A stretch of 64,000 nt of DNA from Anastatus disparis (lineage: Eukaryota; Arthropoda; Insecta; Hymenoptera; Eupelmidae). The translations under genes and the position numbers were made by a program. Where the stretch lies: positions 6,882,001-6,946,000 of the forward strand of contig JAFFSR010000251.1 of the NCBI GenBank assembly GCA_017163975.1. The letters run 5' to 3'. Positions 1-11,476 of this stretch are shown piece after piece; the stretch's first letter is position 1; each line of letters opens with the position of its first letter. The notes beneath the pieces were generated by a model, which was not told where the DNA came from, did no database searches, and saw only the letters and a list, made by a program, of their open reading frames with translations.

Positions 1-1379
1 AATAAAATCCATATCATGCATGTCTATTTTACTCGATCATATTTTTACTTGGTCTTAACAGAAACCAATTTTAAAAATGAAATTATGCGATGGAGGTAAT
101 ATCAAATTAATTTCATAAGCGAAATGATATTCTATTTACTTCTAAAGATATTTTTTATAAATCGAAAGATTTTCTATCGGAAACAAAATTATAAAATTTT
201 TGGAATAAACAGACTTTTGTCACGCACAAAATTATTTCTGTTTTATTAAGTCAGTGTGGTAATTAATAACTGAAAATGAGTACAGATAATTGAAAATTGT
301 AACTAGACAGAATCAAAATTTAATAGTAAATTTTCACTTGGATAGATAAGAATTAAGCATGGTAAAGATGCATGATTGTCTTGCTATGTTAAGTAGAAAA
401 CGGTTGGATCCAGTAAGACGCGCAGTTTTTGTATCTATATTTTTAATTAGTTCATCAATAGACTTTAATTGTTACATTGGCGTATATAAAAGTAAAAATA
501 AATAACATCATATTAAATAAATAATAAGGGTTTAAAATATTAACACAGTCTAACCCTTAAATACATATATTTTTGTGGCATATACTGAAAAAATTCTTTC
601 AAGATTTTCTAAAAATATTTAATAAGAGGCTTGTCTGTTCTTTATTTTCAAGGTGAAATTTAAATTTTCAACTGAACAAAGCGTATTAATATTTAAGAAA
701 GAATTAGCAAAGGATAAAACTGATTAGAAAGAATCTTGATACGATCCTCTTAGTTGCAATGAAACAATGCGTATATGCACATATATAAAAGTAAAAAAAG
801 AACTTTAGCTCTTTATTCAGATACTGAAGTATGTGAACATAACAATCGATTATAAAGCTTTCTAAGTTTGAAAATTATTTAAAGAAAAAAAGGGTAACCT
901 CTTTTTTAAATAGATGAAATGATGTTATGGACGTTCCGAAAATTATCAAGGATTTCAAACAAAGAAAAGGAAAGATTATAATTAGAAATATTTAACAATA
1001 AAAAACTTTTAATCACCAAAGATAGAACAGTAGTTCTTTTAAAACGAGAATTTTTTATGATTTATCGTGTAAATGATATTGAACAAAAATTTTTATCTGC
1101 AATAGAATATTTTTTGTAAATTTTTTTCACCAATTGCTAATGAATTGCGTGTATAAATGTAATTTAGGTATTTTTAATAAAAGATAAATATAAAAATGTT
1201 TTGATGATAAATCGTATAATGAAGCAAAATTATTTAAAATGGGATTCGCTAAATTTAATCACGTGGTATGTATATTTGTTAAATACAAACAATTGAACAA
1301 TGACCTTAAAATTAAGCATAAAGTACACTAAATATACTTTCATTGTAAAAAAAAAATAGTGAAGCAATGATAAATTTTA
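1..1379. other. AT-rich non-coding stretch
   Basis: I see no gene, RNA or recognisable repeat here. The sequence is AT-rich with many stops in all frames. By position it probably belongs to the long first coding intron of slowpoke, or lies beyond that gene if the other exons are elsewhere. Confidence 0.5.
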
Positions 1380-1521
1380 TATGGTCAATGTCCCAATTGC
1401 TACTCACGAACCTATTACTAGCCGTTCATTGTTAAAAATTTTTTTTTGTATCTAAATAACATTGAGCGGTTAGTAATAGGTTCATTTCTAACAGCGAGTA
1501 GCAATTGGGACATTGACCATA
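1380..1521. repeat. 142-bp inverted repeat, MITE-like
   Basis: The two ends are perfect reverse complements over about 26 bases: the left arm starts TATGGTCAATGTCCCAATTG and the right arm ends in its complement at 1521. A second paired block follows inward (GAACCTATTACTAG against a matching AGTAATAGGTTC). The loop is AT-rich. TA dinucleotides sit at both outer ends, which would fit a Tc1/mariner-type MITE with TA duplication, but the assignment is inferred. The region also opens a 71-codon frame that I do not consider a gene. Confidence 0.7.
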
Positions 1522-1848
1522 CAGCCTTTTCTTTTCTAACTTCAATAATACTCTATCGTGAAAATTTAGTGCTACAAGTGCAAACTACAGACCCATGGGA
1601 AATTTTCAAATTTGATAGGATATTGGAAATTTTTATTATATTATTTACATTGAATCCGTAAAAAACAAGGCAGTGTAAAATTTTCATGCCATCCAATTTA
1701 TAACATTGAAAGCTAAAAATTGAGATAAATTCAAAGTAATTCAAATTAATTTAGTTTAAAAAAAAATTTTTTTCTCAAAACGCACGTGTATTTTCTTTAG
1801 AATAGCGATAGTATAAAAACGTAGTTTGCTTTTTTTTTACACTGATCA

Positions 1849-2206
1849 CAAGAGAGGCTATGAGCTTCGGGTCACAGATCTTGATGAAACTTTGGGATAT
1901 GTTTTTGGATACCAAAATATGAGTAAAGCCAGAGTGGTACGGTCTAACGCTTCGAAAAACTGAAATTATAGAAGTTTCTAGTCTTATTTTAAAAAAAATG
2001 TAAAAAAAAGCTCCTAATTGAAGTGTGAATAATTCAGTCTATAAATGTCTTTAATAAATTAACAGGAACTAAAATAAAAGTACAGAAAGCAAGCTTTAAT
2101 TTACCGTTTTCAGAATTGAGAAATAATAATTAGAACCAGATATGTTTGTTCAAAGTTGAGCAGCAAGAAAGTATCAAAAATCATCTGAATTCTGAAGGAC
2201 AGTGAT
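1849..2206 (+). mobile_element. Foldback element, left half only
   Basis: This is a diverged copy of the element at 37142-37612. Shared segments include GGGTCACAGATCTTGATGAA near the start, AGTAAAGCCAGAGTGGTACG, and the run ending in GGACAGTGAT. The terminus here reads CAAGAGAGG, against CAAGGAGAG or CCAGGAGAGG in relatives. The inverted right arm present in the 37 kb copy is missing, so this is a solo half-element. No coding sequence is visible. Confidence 0.7.
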
Positions 2207-2210
2207 AAAA

Positions 2211-3228
2211 AAAACATTATAGAGAAAGAAAAAAAAAAGAAAACGCAAGACGTTATTGCTTTTTTAATTTATTTAGATATGTATTACATGTAAGGTATGC
2301 ATGTATACATATAATATATCTTTATGTTTGAGATCAAGTCAGTCTTGCGAGTTTTTCTTTATATGTATTCAGTGCCTTGATCTGCCGTCAAAGCGTGCAT
2401 GCGCCTCCTATATATACACTTCCGTTTCATTAGTTCCGTTGCATGTACCGTTACGAAATCAATTCACTCCCGTATAATTTTTTTTACACATCTCTTATGG
2501 AAGGCGTATATACCGTTGGTAAAGAAGTTTCACTTTAAAATTTCCCAAACAAAAAATAGAAGATTCCCAGGAAAGGTGTTAGCTCACCTATTTCCTAAAA
2601 CAAAACGAGTGTATGCGCATACACTTACTAAAAAAGGATTGTCGTATTTATTAACTTAAATAAGACAATCAAGTCCATAGCACTCGCGGTAAATTCGTTT
2701 GTCGTGGACGGTTTGGACGTTTCAAAGGTATAATAGTAAAAAGAGATTGCTCTTGCCGAATGAATATTCATCACGTTGAGTCACATTAATTTTTACTGAG
2801 CCGCAGGGGTAATTTTTGTTAAAATCCTCAAGGTCTCAGAATAACCGTAAATCTCGCGTTAATTTTCATAACGGAACTCTTTTCGTTGAAAGGAAGAAAA
2901 AATATATAAAAACTTGATAAGTAATTAAAAATCTTAATATTAAATAAAGCTATGAACTTATTTTTAATGAAAAAAAGTTAAATAGTCATTTATTTTTCTA
3001 ATAAATTATAAACCTCACATTTAATTATCAAAAATAGTAATTTATTTCTATTTTTACTAGAAAAAAAATTAAAATACGTAGAAAAAATGAAAACATAAAC
3101 GAAATTTCTCGCATACCATTTCGAGATATTATCCTCATTGTGTTTATATTTAGTAAGGGCGAATTAACTGTGAAGTAGATCTTGGACTACATGATGTGTC
3201 GTTCCATTAGCTATTTTTAATGATTCAC
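2211..3228. other. AT-rich non-coding stretch
   Basis: I see no supported gene. An 86-codon frame at 2399-2659 has no recognisable domain and the base composition of its surroundings, so I treat it as chance. Confidence 0.5.
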
Positions 3229-3231
3229 TTA

Positions 3232-3908
3232 CAAGGAGAGTATCACTTCTTTGGGTCATGGATCTTGCTGTAACTTACAGATATGTTTTTATACATAAAA
3301 TCGTAAAAAAAGCCGCGAGCATTCGGTCTAACGCTCGATCATTCCAAGATTATGAGCTATTTTATTCAATTTCTTCGAAAAATCATTGTTCACAATATTG
3401 AATATTACTCCCCAATGAGAGCTTTTAAGTGCATTCTGCAAAATTCTAGTAAAAGTTGAGATTGAATCCTTTTGATTAAAAAAAAAACGTGTTCAAAAAG
3501 CTGAACCCATTCAAGAGTTATGGAGAAATAAAAATTGTTATAAAAATTGTTATAAAAATTAGCATAAAATTAAACTTTTATTTTGATAAAAATATTGTGC
3601 ATGTTTTTTTATTTGGCTATAACTTTTGAACGGGTTGAGCTTTTTGTACACGTTTTTTTTTTAATCAAAAGGATTTAATCTCAACTTTTACTAGAATTTA
3701 ATAGAAAGAACTTAGAAGCTCCCATTGGAGCGTAGTATTCAATATTATAAACACTGATTTTTCAAAGAAATTGAACAAAATAGCTCATAATCTTGGAATG
3801 ATCGAGTGTTAGATCAAATGCCTGCGGCTTTTTTCATAATTTTATGTGTAAAAACATATCCGCAAATTACAACAAGATCCGTGACCCAAAGAAGTGATAC
3901 CCTCCTTG
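3232..3908. mobile_element. 677-bp foldback element with TTA duplication
   Basis: Two arms of roughly 320 bp are inverted copies of each other around an AT-rich centre near 3570. The left end reads CAAGGAGAGTATCACTTCTT and the right end is its near-perfect complement ending CTCCTTG at 3908. TTA flanks both sides (3229-3231 and 3909-3911), consistent with a 3-bp target site duplication. Internal landmarks such as CGGTCTAACGCTCGATCATT recur in inverted form. It encodes nothing and is probably non-autonomous. TTA duplications are typical of PIF/Harbinger elements, but the superfamily is only inferred. Confidence 0.85.
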
Positions 3909-3911
3909 TTA

Positions 3912-5207
3912 GTGGTCGACGCACATAAACCTCTATTTACATACACTGTTTCACTATAAATGTTCTAAAATACTTCTAAACAATTTTGCACTTGCACCTC
4001 ATTTAATTGAAAGTTTTGACGATGCGAGTATTACCCACACTTTTTACCACAATTACGTTGATATCATGAAATATATTTATATACTTTGTATAAAACAAGT
4101 TTATTAAAAAAATACATATTTTTAACCAATGATTTAATTTTATATTTTTCAAAAATAAATTAAAGATATATTATTTATAAATTTTAATTATTTTTTATAA
4201 GAAACAATTTCATAATCATAAAGTTCCTCTATATTTATGTTTTTTAATTAAACAATGTATTTTATGTTTCAAAATAAAAATTTAACAATAATTGAAAAAA
4301 TAAATTTCATATATTAAGTTGTTAGTTTGATTCAATATATCTTTATTTTAAACAATAGAATTTTAACATATACGATTATTTTACTATCACCGTAATGACT
4401 TTAGAAACTTTTTTTGTTTTTTTATCAAATAAAACTGGAAATGTAAAAAATCAATAGTACAATCTAACTTTTTTGATAGTCAATTGAAAGTTTGACTTTG
4501 GCAAACTGTCGTTACCTTAGAATTTTGAAAAAAGAAGAAATAGGATCATGCTATATACTTTCTTCGCGTTAATTTCAACTTGAAATAAACTTTTTCAAAG
4601 TACTTGGCGCAAAGCGTACCAGATAAGCAAAGTGTTAGAAAAGAATGAGATAGAAAACAGTTTAGTCTGGTATATACCTGACTAAAAGAAAAAGGTGAGT
4701 CGGATACTTTTATATAAAGAGACACGAAAAAAAGAAGTAAAGGATCAAAAGTCCAACGTTTTCTTGCAACAGGAAGCAAAGCAATAAACGAACCTTTTTA
4801 CTACAATCTCACGAGCATTTACTTTTACCACTTACTTTCTTCGTGCACAGGATAAACTTCACAGATTATATATATACATATTTCGCTGAACTGAATAAGA
4901 TTGTATCTGCTAAAAGAAAAGAGACTCATTGATTTTCGACAGAAGTAAATTCTTGTTTAAAATTTATTTTATTAGTTTATGTTTAGTTTTTTTTTCTTTT
5001 GTTTTTAACTAACATTTCTTTATTGGTTGGTTTAATGATGAAAATGTTTATCGACTAGAATTATTGATGTTTTTTATGAAACATTTCTGACAGAAATTTA
5101 TGATATGATGAACTACAAAATAATGAAGTTTAATCTAATGTAAATTTGATATTTTAGTTTATAAAGCATAAAACGAATATTAAATTTTACTTGATAATAA
5201 TGAAAGT
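3912..5207. other. AT-rich non-coding stretch
   Basis: I see nothing recognisable. A 77-codon minus frame at 4546-4779 has no family resemblance and no splice or promoter context. Confidence 0.5.
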
Positions 5208-5210
5208 TAA

Positions 5211-5476
5211 AGGGGGGGGGGTACAAGTAAAATCTTGTTTTTCAATAAAAAAATGACCGTTTTTATTTTTAATTTTTGATCTATACAATATAATCCATGC
5301 GTGATGTTGTTCAAAATTATCCGAAGCATCTATAAAAAAATCTTTAGATGATTTTGAACAACATTACGCATGGATTATGTTGTAGATGCTATACGTCAAA
5401 AATTAAAAATAAATACAAAACGTCATTTTTTTATTGAAAAACTAGATTTCACTTGTAACCCTCCCCCCCCCCCCCT
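5211..5476. mobile_element. 266-bp foldback element with G-run/C-run ends
   Basis: The left end begins AGGGGGGGGGGTACAAGT and the right end closes ACTTGTAACCC followed by a long C-run and CCT. Between them the arms pair almost throughout, for example CATGCGTGATGTTGTTCAAA against an inverted copy ending in ATTACGCATG. TAA lies on both outer sides (5208-5210 and 5477-5479), matching a 3-bp target duplication. No open frame of note. This is a non-autonomous inverted-repeat element; the G-rich tips and TWA-type duplication suggest PIF/Harbinger ancestry, which is inference. Confidence 0.8.
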
Positions 5477-5620
5477 TAATCGTAGGAAACTAATATATTT
5501 TATAAAGTATCATATTGTTTAATTATGAAAAATTATTATGTTTCATAAAAAGTTATACCAAGGCTTTTCAGAAACCTAAAGACAGTGTAAAATCATACTA
5601 TTTAAATTATAAAAATTGAA

Positions 5621-5803
5621 GTCTCAGTGGCTCAGTCGGTAGAGCGATGGATTCATAATCTCGAGTATTCCAGTTCGAATCCCACTCGCGGCCGATTGAT
5701 ACAAGCACCGCTGTACGTTACATGTGCTTTGTTCACAAACACACTCATAACTTCTGTCGCTATTTAGGATCGCATTGATAGCATAAATACAGCGACGTTA
5801 AAT
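5621..5803 (+). mobile_element. tRNA-derived SINE, copy 1
   Basis: The head looks like a tRNA: an A-box-like GTGGCTCAGTCGGTAGAGCG and a B-box-like AGTTCGAATCCC, spaced as in a tRNA gene. An unrelated body follows that ends CAGCGACGTTAAAT. Related copies lie at 22483, 24053, 62986 and 63303. AATTGAA flanks both sides (5614-5620 and 5804-5810), a plausible 7-bp target duplication. The tRNA part cannot fold into a full acceptor stem with its 3' side, so I do not call it a functional tRNA gene. It needs LINE machinery supplied elsewhere. Confidence 0.88.
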
Positions 5804-5810
5804 AATTGAA

Positions 5811-8800
5811 AAAAAAATTTATGGATGATAATTCTACTATTTTTTTTTTTTAATTTTATTTTTTTTAATTTAGAAATGCGTTGTAATTGTCATGTCGAAT
5901 TCATAAAAGATTCAGCTATAGAGCTATGTCTTCCTCTTTTTGTAGCGCTTTCGATGATTATTAATATTTTTCAAATATTTAATTTTACTTTGTACAACAT
6001 ATATATTATTTTCTGCAATATTCCAAAACTTCATCGTAAATAAGATTAAAAGTTTTTTCTCTAAATATATAGTCATATTTAAAATCTATTTTTTGAAATA
6101 TATAAAATATTAACATTACGATTGAAAACAAAATTTGTCGCATTTATTCAGTAGCGTGGAATAAAATATTTGTACTTTTGGGCCAAGCATTTCTAAACAT
6201 GTATTCAAAAAGGCCAATAAAACAGTTTGAAACATTTGCTCTACATAAAAGCAGCCATAGCCAAGCTTTATATGTATATACAAAAGTATAGAAAAGCAAA
6301 CGGATGACGAATTAAAGTGCACAAGCTGTGTGTGGCTCTCGTAAAAACGTACACAATAATACATTTGAAAAAGTGTATATATACGTATATATATATGCAT
6401 GTTTTAAGTGCGTTTAACGACACGAATTTAATAGTTCAGTAAGTCTTATGCGAGCGCGCGCTTTATAAGCTGTGGGAAAAACGATTAGTAAAAAGTAATC
6501 GTCTCATTGCTATGTAGTCATGGAATAATATACAAAACTTTTATGACTTGTGATTGCTTTGCTCTTTATTTTATTTTTTTTTTGTTTTTTGCTTTTATAA
6601 TGTCTTAGTATTCATTGCCACCGCGTTTTTTAATACTTTAACGTTCGCGTATAGAAAGGTTGTAAAGAGCTTTTATTGTTGTATTTTATGGTCATGATTA
6701 TTAGAATTCAATGTTTTGATCTATTCTATTTTTAGTATTTCATGTTTAAGACTAAGAAAATAAAAAATTTCAATGATAATATTATTCAAGATGAAAGTAA
6801 CTGTACTTTATTATAGAGGGGACATCACTTATGCCAATTCTAAATATTAAAATTTTTACATGAGTTTTATATCTATACATTTAAATAAATTATGAGATAT
6901 CACTTTGGAAAATTAAATATTTTGTTCCAATCATAAATTTAAAATTGAAAAATTGTCATTTTTATGAAACAAAAAGAATTGATTTTGTTAAACAAATTGC
7001 TTTTTTTGTTACTTTCTATTAGAAATAATTATTTTTAAGTAAGAATTTTTTATACTTTGCAAATATCATCTTAATCTCACAAGAAATTATAAACTGTTTT
7101 GGTTGATTTTGATTGTAATAATAATTTTAATCCTAAAATTGCATATAAAACTGTCAAAAACTTTCCTAAATTACAATTCTAATAATACATTTAATAAATT
7201 AACTCCCCTATATAAAGTTAGCCTTTAGCTTACATCAAGTAAAAAAATAGCATAATTTACCAGCTCGATTACCGAAAAAATTCCACCCTTAAATACGCCT
7301 CATAAATAAAAGTATAAGCATACTTCAGCAAACGACTTTGGATCCCAAAAATAATCATAAACGATAAAAAACGTCAGCAGAAAAAGAAGAAAATAAATGA
7401 AAAAGAAAAGTCAAACATATCGCAGAAGTGTATATAGCAAAAATCAACCTACGCTAAAATTTTCTTTTCCCTTTGGCGACCAAAAAAAAGATAAAGAAAA
7501 ACAGAAAAAGATGCAAAAAGATTCGTTTTGGATTTTTATCTAAATTGAAGTAGAACAGTAAACAGACAAATCACACAGGGTAAAGAAAATAAAAGAACAA
7601 ATAAAGAAAGAAAAAAGGCTGAGTCTTCCAAAAACATCGAATTTTATTGTATATATATGTGTGTGTAAACGATATATTTATAAAACGTGGCGCCAGCTTG
7701 TAAGACATAAAAGACTCAAGTTAAAGATAGGGTGGAATTACCCTCGGCAAAGTAGAAAAGGATACGATGAACTTCCGTCAACGTAAACTATTTTATACTA
7801 CTCATAATACATCTTAGATGTTTTCTCCTATCTTTTCTTATTTTTTTTATTCAGTCTTTTCGTACACTTTTCTTAATATTTGTGTTTATCGTGGATGAAA
7901 AAAGTAAAGCTTTTTGACTATGTATAGTTTGTTTTAGCATTTACGAGAGTAAGTTAATGACACCAACTTTTTTTAAGAACTTTAAGGATATCCTTCACTT
8001 TCAAAGAAAATTGGAATGAAATATAAATAACAATATTTTACGATTTATAAAAGTAACTAGTATACTAAACTTGATCATATGGTAAAAATTTTTTTATTAA
8101 TTATATTTTATTTAAAAAATTATAAATTAAAGTCATTAAAATAATGATATTAAAAAAATCTTAACATTCATTTCTTTTTTATAATTTACTAAGGTATTAT
8201 GTCCTATAAAGAATAGAAAATCTTTTATTAAAGACTCTTATCGAACGAAAAATCCGAAGCTCTTGACAAATCCTTCAAGATCCTTGTCTTTTCAAAGTTT
8301 TTTTTTCACATTATTTTTTTTGCCCCTTATCTTATAAAGTCAATGCCTTATCGAACATCCGAGTTTTCTTTGTTCAATCGCAACCAAGATAAAAACATTT
8401 TCTTATATAAAATCAAAGTATAAAAAAAAGGATAAAGTGAGCAATTACAAAAAAACACGTTTTTTTCAGAAATCGTTCAGTTTAAATATATAGTAATAGA
8501 ATTGCTTTGGAAACTTTACTTATACAACGCTTGACTACTAAAGAATTCAAAACTAATTGCTTTCACTTTCAATTTATTCAGAGCAAGAAATAAAGTGACT
8601 TTAAACTTAGGAATGGCATTGTATTCTAATTAATGACAAATATTGTTCTGTATATTTGAATATTCAATTGGAATCATGACTAATTGATCGAATAAATTTA
8701 ATTTTATTTGATTTTAATAAAAGAGATAAATCTGATGTTTTTAGGAGCAATTTACGAAAGTCTTACGAACGAGAAATAAAAAAAGAGGAACGCGAACGAT

Positions 8801-11385
8801 GTATATCTGTAAATGAAATAGATTTGTAATTTAAATTATTTACAGTATATTTTTGCATGCCATTTAAATACCAAATGTAAAATCAAAATTTCAATCGAGA
8901 TTCCTTATTTTCATAAAATAACTTCTAGCATTCAGGACTTTTCAATTATAAAGTTTTCGTTATTATTATTCTAATTACTATCCTATTTGACTAAATATAT
9001 AATAATAAGAGACTTCGCTTTTTTTATTAGGTACTAGAGGAACAAAGAATATTTCGTGCGCCTTGCTTTTATTGCCGAACTTTTGTAATTTTGACATTTG
9101 TATGCCGAAAACAAAATAATACGAATCGATCGATGAAGTCAGATCGTCTTTGCGATATATCAGCATACAGAATTTTCAAAGAAAGACACTTCTGTTATTC
9201 TATATTAAATTTAAAAATTGAAAAAAAAATATATTAATATTCTTTGGCATTAAATAATATTTGATGAAAATGTGAAATCTGGCATATATTAATCTGTACA
9301 ATGACGCATGCAATATCCGTTACATACTTGTATATAGTCAATACCAAGGACAATCAGATTTCCTGATGGATTGTCAATGTTATACCTATATTTTTGTATA
9401 TTCATGCATGTTTCTTCAGTGTAAAACAGGCTTAACGGAAATAGTCCTTGGCACAGTAGATATTCGTGTCAGTTGGACATATAAGAGCGTGAGAAACATG
9501 GATGCCTAACATTACACTATATGTAATGTGTATAGGAAGAAGGTAAATGTGATTATTTATCTCACTCTATCTATCTTTCCTCCTTCTTCTTCTTATACTA
9601 TATATCCTTACAGCTTTAGCTTTTGATACGTATATAGACATGACAAATCTGTTACATTCTTGGATACGGATACTGGCTTTATGCCAAAGCACTGTTAACG
9701 ACTTTTCTTCCAAATATGATCTATGCTTTTGATATTCTCCATTCCAGGCTACATAGATACTCAATTTCCTCATTCCAAATCCTTTTGTTTTAAATGTCTA
9801 AGTTGTTTCATTATTTTTCTTCCTTTTTTTTCTTAAATTGATTTTTTGACAGTAAAATTAATTGATAGAAAAATTATGGCTTCTGGATAAATAATATAAT
9901 AGTTGTTTCAAATTATATTAATGTATTAATATAAGTCTGTAACTTTTAATCAATGGTCGAAGATAAAACAAGGTTTTATCATTCTGATCTTATGAAGTTT
10001 CAGCTATAAAGTTTATTTTTCAAATATGAACCAGTAAAATAAAGAAATTTTAGTTTAGAAATACTGAAAAATAATATAATAAACCTAAATATTATTAAAT
10101 TGTAAATAGAAAAATTGATAGCAGAAAGTGGTGAGTTAATGTAGTAACGTAAATAATTCTAAAAAAAAACTATTATTATGAATAAAACATTAATGAAGAA
10201 AAAAAGCAGAAATTCTTTTTTAAATTAACAGTAAGATGAAATTAAACGCTGTCAGCTTTCTGCATTTCTCGTACAGTGATTGTACATAACGTCTAGAATG
10301 TCAGTAATTGGTATTTTTAACTTAATAACTGTTATAACTAAAAAGTTGCCTCTCTTATCTCGCTACCAGCTTTAGTCCTTCCTTCTACTTTTCTTCTTAT
10401 ATAAGAAAGCTAAATTCCACTAGTTTTCTTTCTTTATGACGTTAAAGTTCTCGCTCTAGTCGTAATTGCCCTCAAACGATCTAATTTATAATACGCTTCG
10501 ACATCCCTGGAAATTTCTATGCCAACTTAAGAAATCTGGGTTGCACTTACAGGATGTATTCCAATAAAGTATACCAGGTTAAAATAACTGATTTACTTGA
10601 TAAATATTCTTTTAATGGAATTATTCCTATCAGGATGAAGATCAAATTTAAGATAATTAAATTGAACTACATAGAAAGGTTAAGCAAATTATTATGAAAT
10701 AATATAATTTATTTTTAAAAAAAAACATCGATTCTATCAATATCGTCTGAATTAAATATTATTAAATATTAAAAAATTATAAATTTAAATTAAGAACGTA
10801 GTCTCTGAGGAGCTTCAATTATTATTATTAGTAAAGATTCGAATTTAATGAAATTGGTGTTCTCGAGAGTGTATGTTTTAAAATTATGTCAACAGATATT
10901 ATTACGTGCATTACGATACTGTCAACATAAATAGCCAATTATGTCACGGTGAAGCTAGCGATAATTAATATCATCTCGCTTAAATCAAAAGTTTCGTACA
11001 CTATTTTAGATTAAGTGTAATATAAATTTGTCGAAATTTAATGTACTCTTCGTAATCAATAAAAACTAAAACTAGGCACTTCAAAAATACGAAATCAAAA
11101 AACAAAAATTAAAACTATTATTTTATAATTAAGAGGTGCGGTCGCGCCTTGATGGCAAGTTACGTAGATATTACATTTAGATACATTTAAATGTCATTGA
11201 ATATCACGTCGCGAATTGACAAAGCTTACTATTTACATTGATGAAAATAGACTTCTTAAGTAAGTAGAATCTTTTCACTTCTAGTACACAATCTTTTTAT
11301 TTAACGATTTATAACAATTAATTTTTTATTGAAAAATAAAATCCGCTTAATGCATGCTTATTTAATTTATTGTACATTATGCGAA
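5811..11385. other. Long AT-rich non-coding stretch
   Basis: I see no gene. Several frames of 60-95 codons occur (for example minus 6116-6400 and 9567-9773), but they lack domains, splice context and coding-like composition. A weak inverted pair (CCGAAAAAATTCCACCC near 7274 against GGGTGGAATTACCCTCGG near 7731) and a small hairpin near 9340-9383 are the only structure I noticed. Confidence 0.5.
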
Positions 11386-11476
11386 GGGTGTGTAAAGGCT
11401 TTATTTACTAAACGAGAAGTTTACAGCCCTCGCCTTCGGCTGTAACGATTTTCGTGAAAAAAAACCTTGCACACCC
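11386..11476. repeat. 91-bp imperfect hairpin, locally GC-rich
   Basis: The ends pair (GGGTGTGTAAAGG against CCTTGCACACCC), and the middle pairs around a short loop (TTTACAGCC against GGCTGTAA). The central CCCTCGCCTTCGG is unusually GC-rich for this region. GGGTGTG is also the core of the hAT-type termini at 41143 and 42135, so it may be a short, worn relative, but I see no target duplication. Confidence 0.45.

Noticed and set aside
5631..5690. tRNA gene with anticodon CAT
   Set aside because: The A- and B-box are present, but the acceptor stem does not close, the same head recurs with a different anticodon triplet, and each copy continues into a shared non-tRNA body. It is a SINE head.
7274..7750. 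Inverted pair CCGAAAAAATTCCACCC / GGGTGGAATTACCCTCGG as transposon ends
   Set aside because: Only about 14 matching bases, no target duplication and no internal structure.
9340..9440. Hairpin with CCAAGGAC and GTCCTTGG pairing as a microRNA precursor
   Set aside because: The paired blocks are short and separated by bulges and about 80 unpaired bases; much weaker than the hairpin at 56073.
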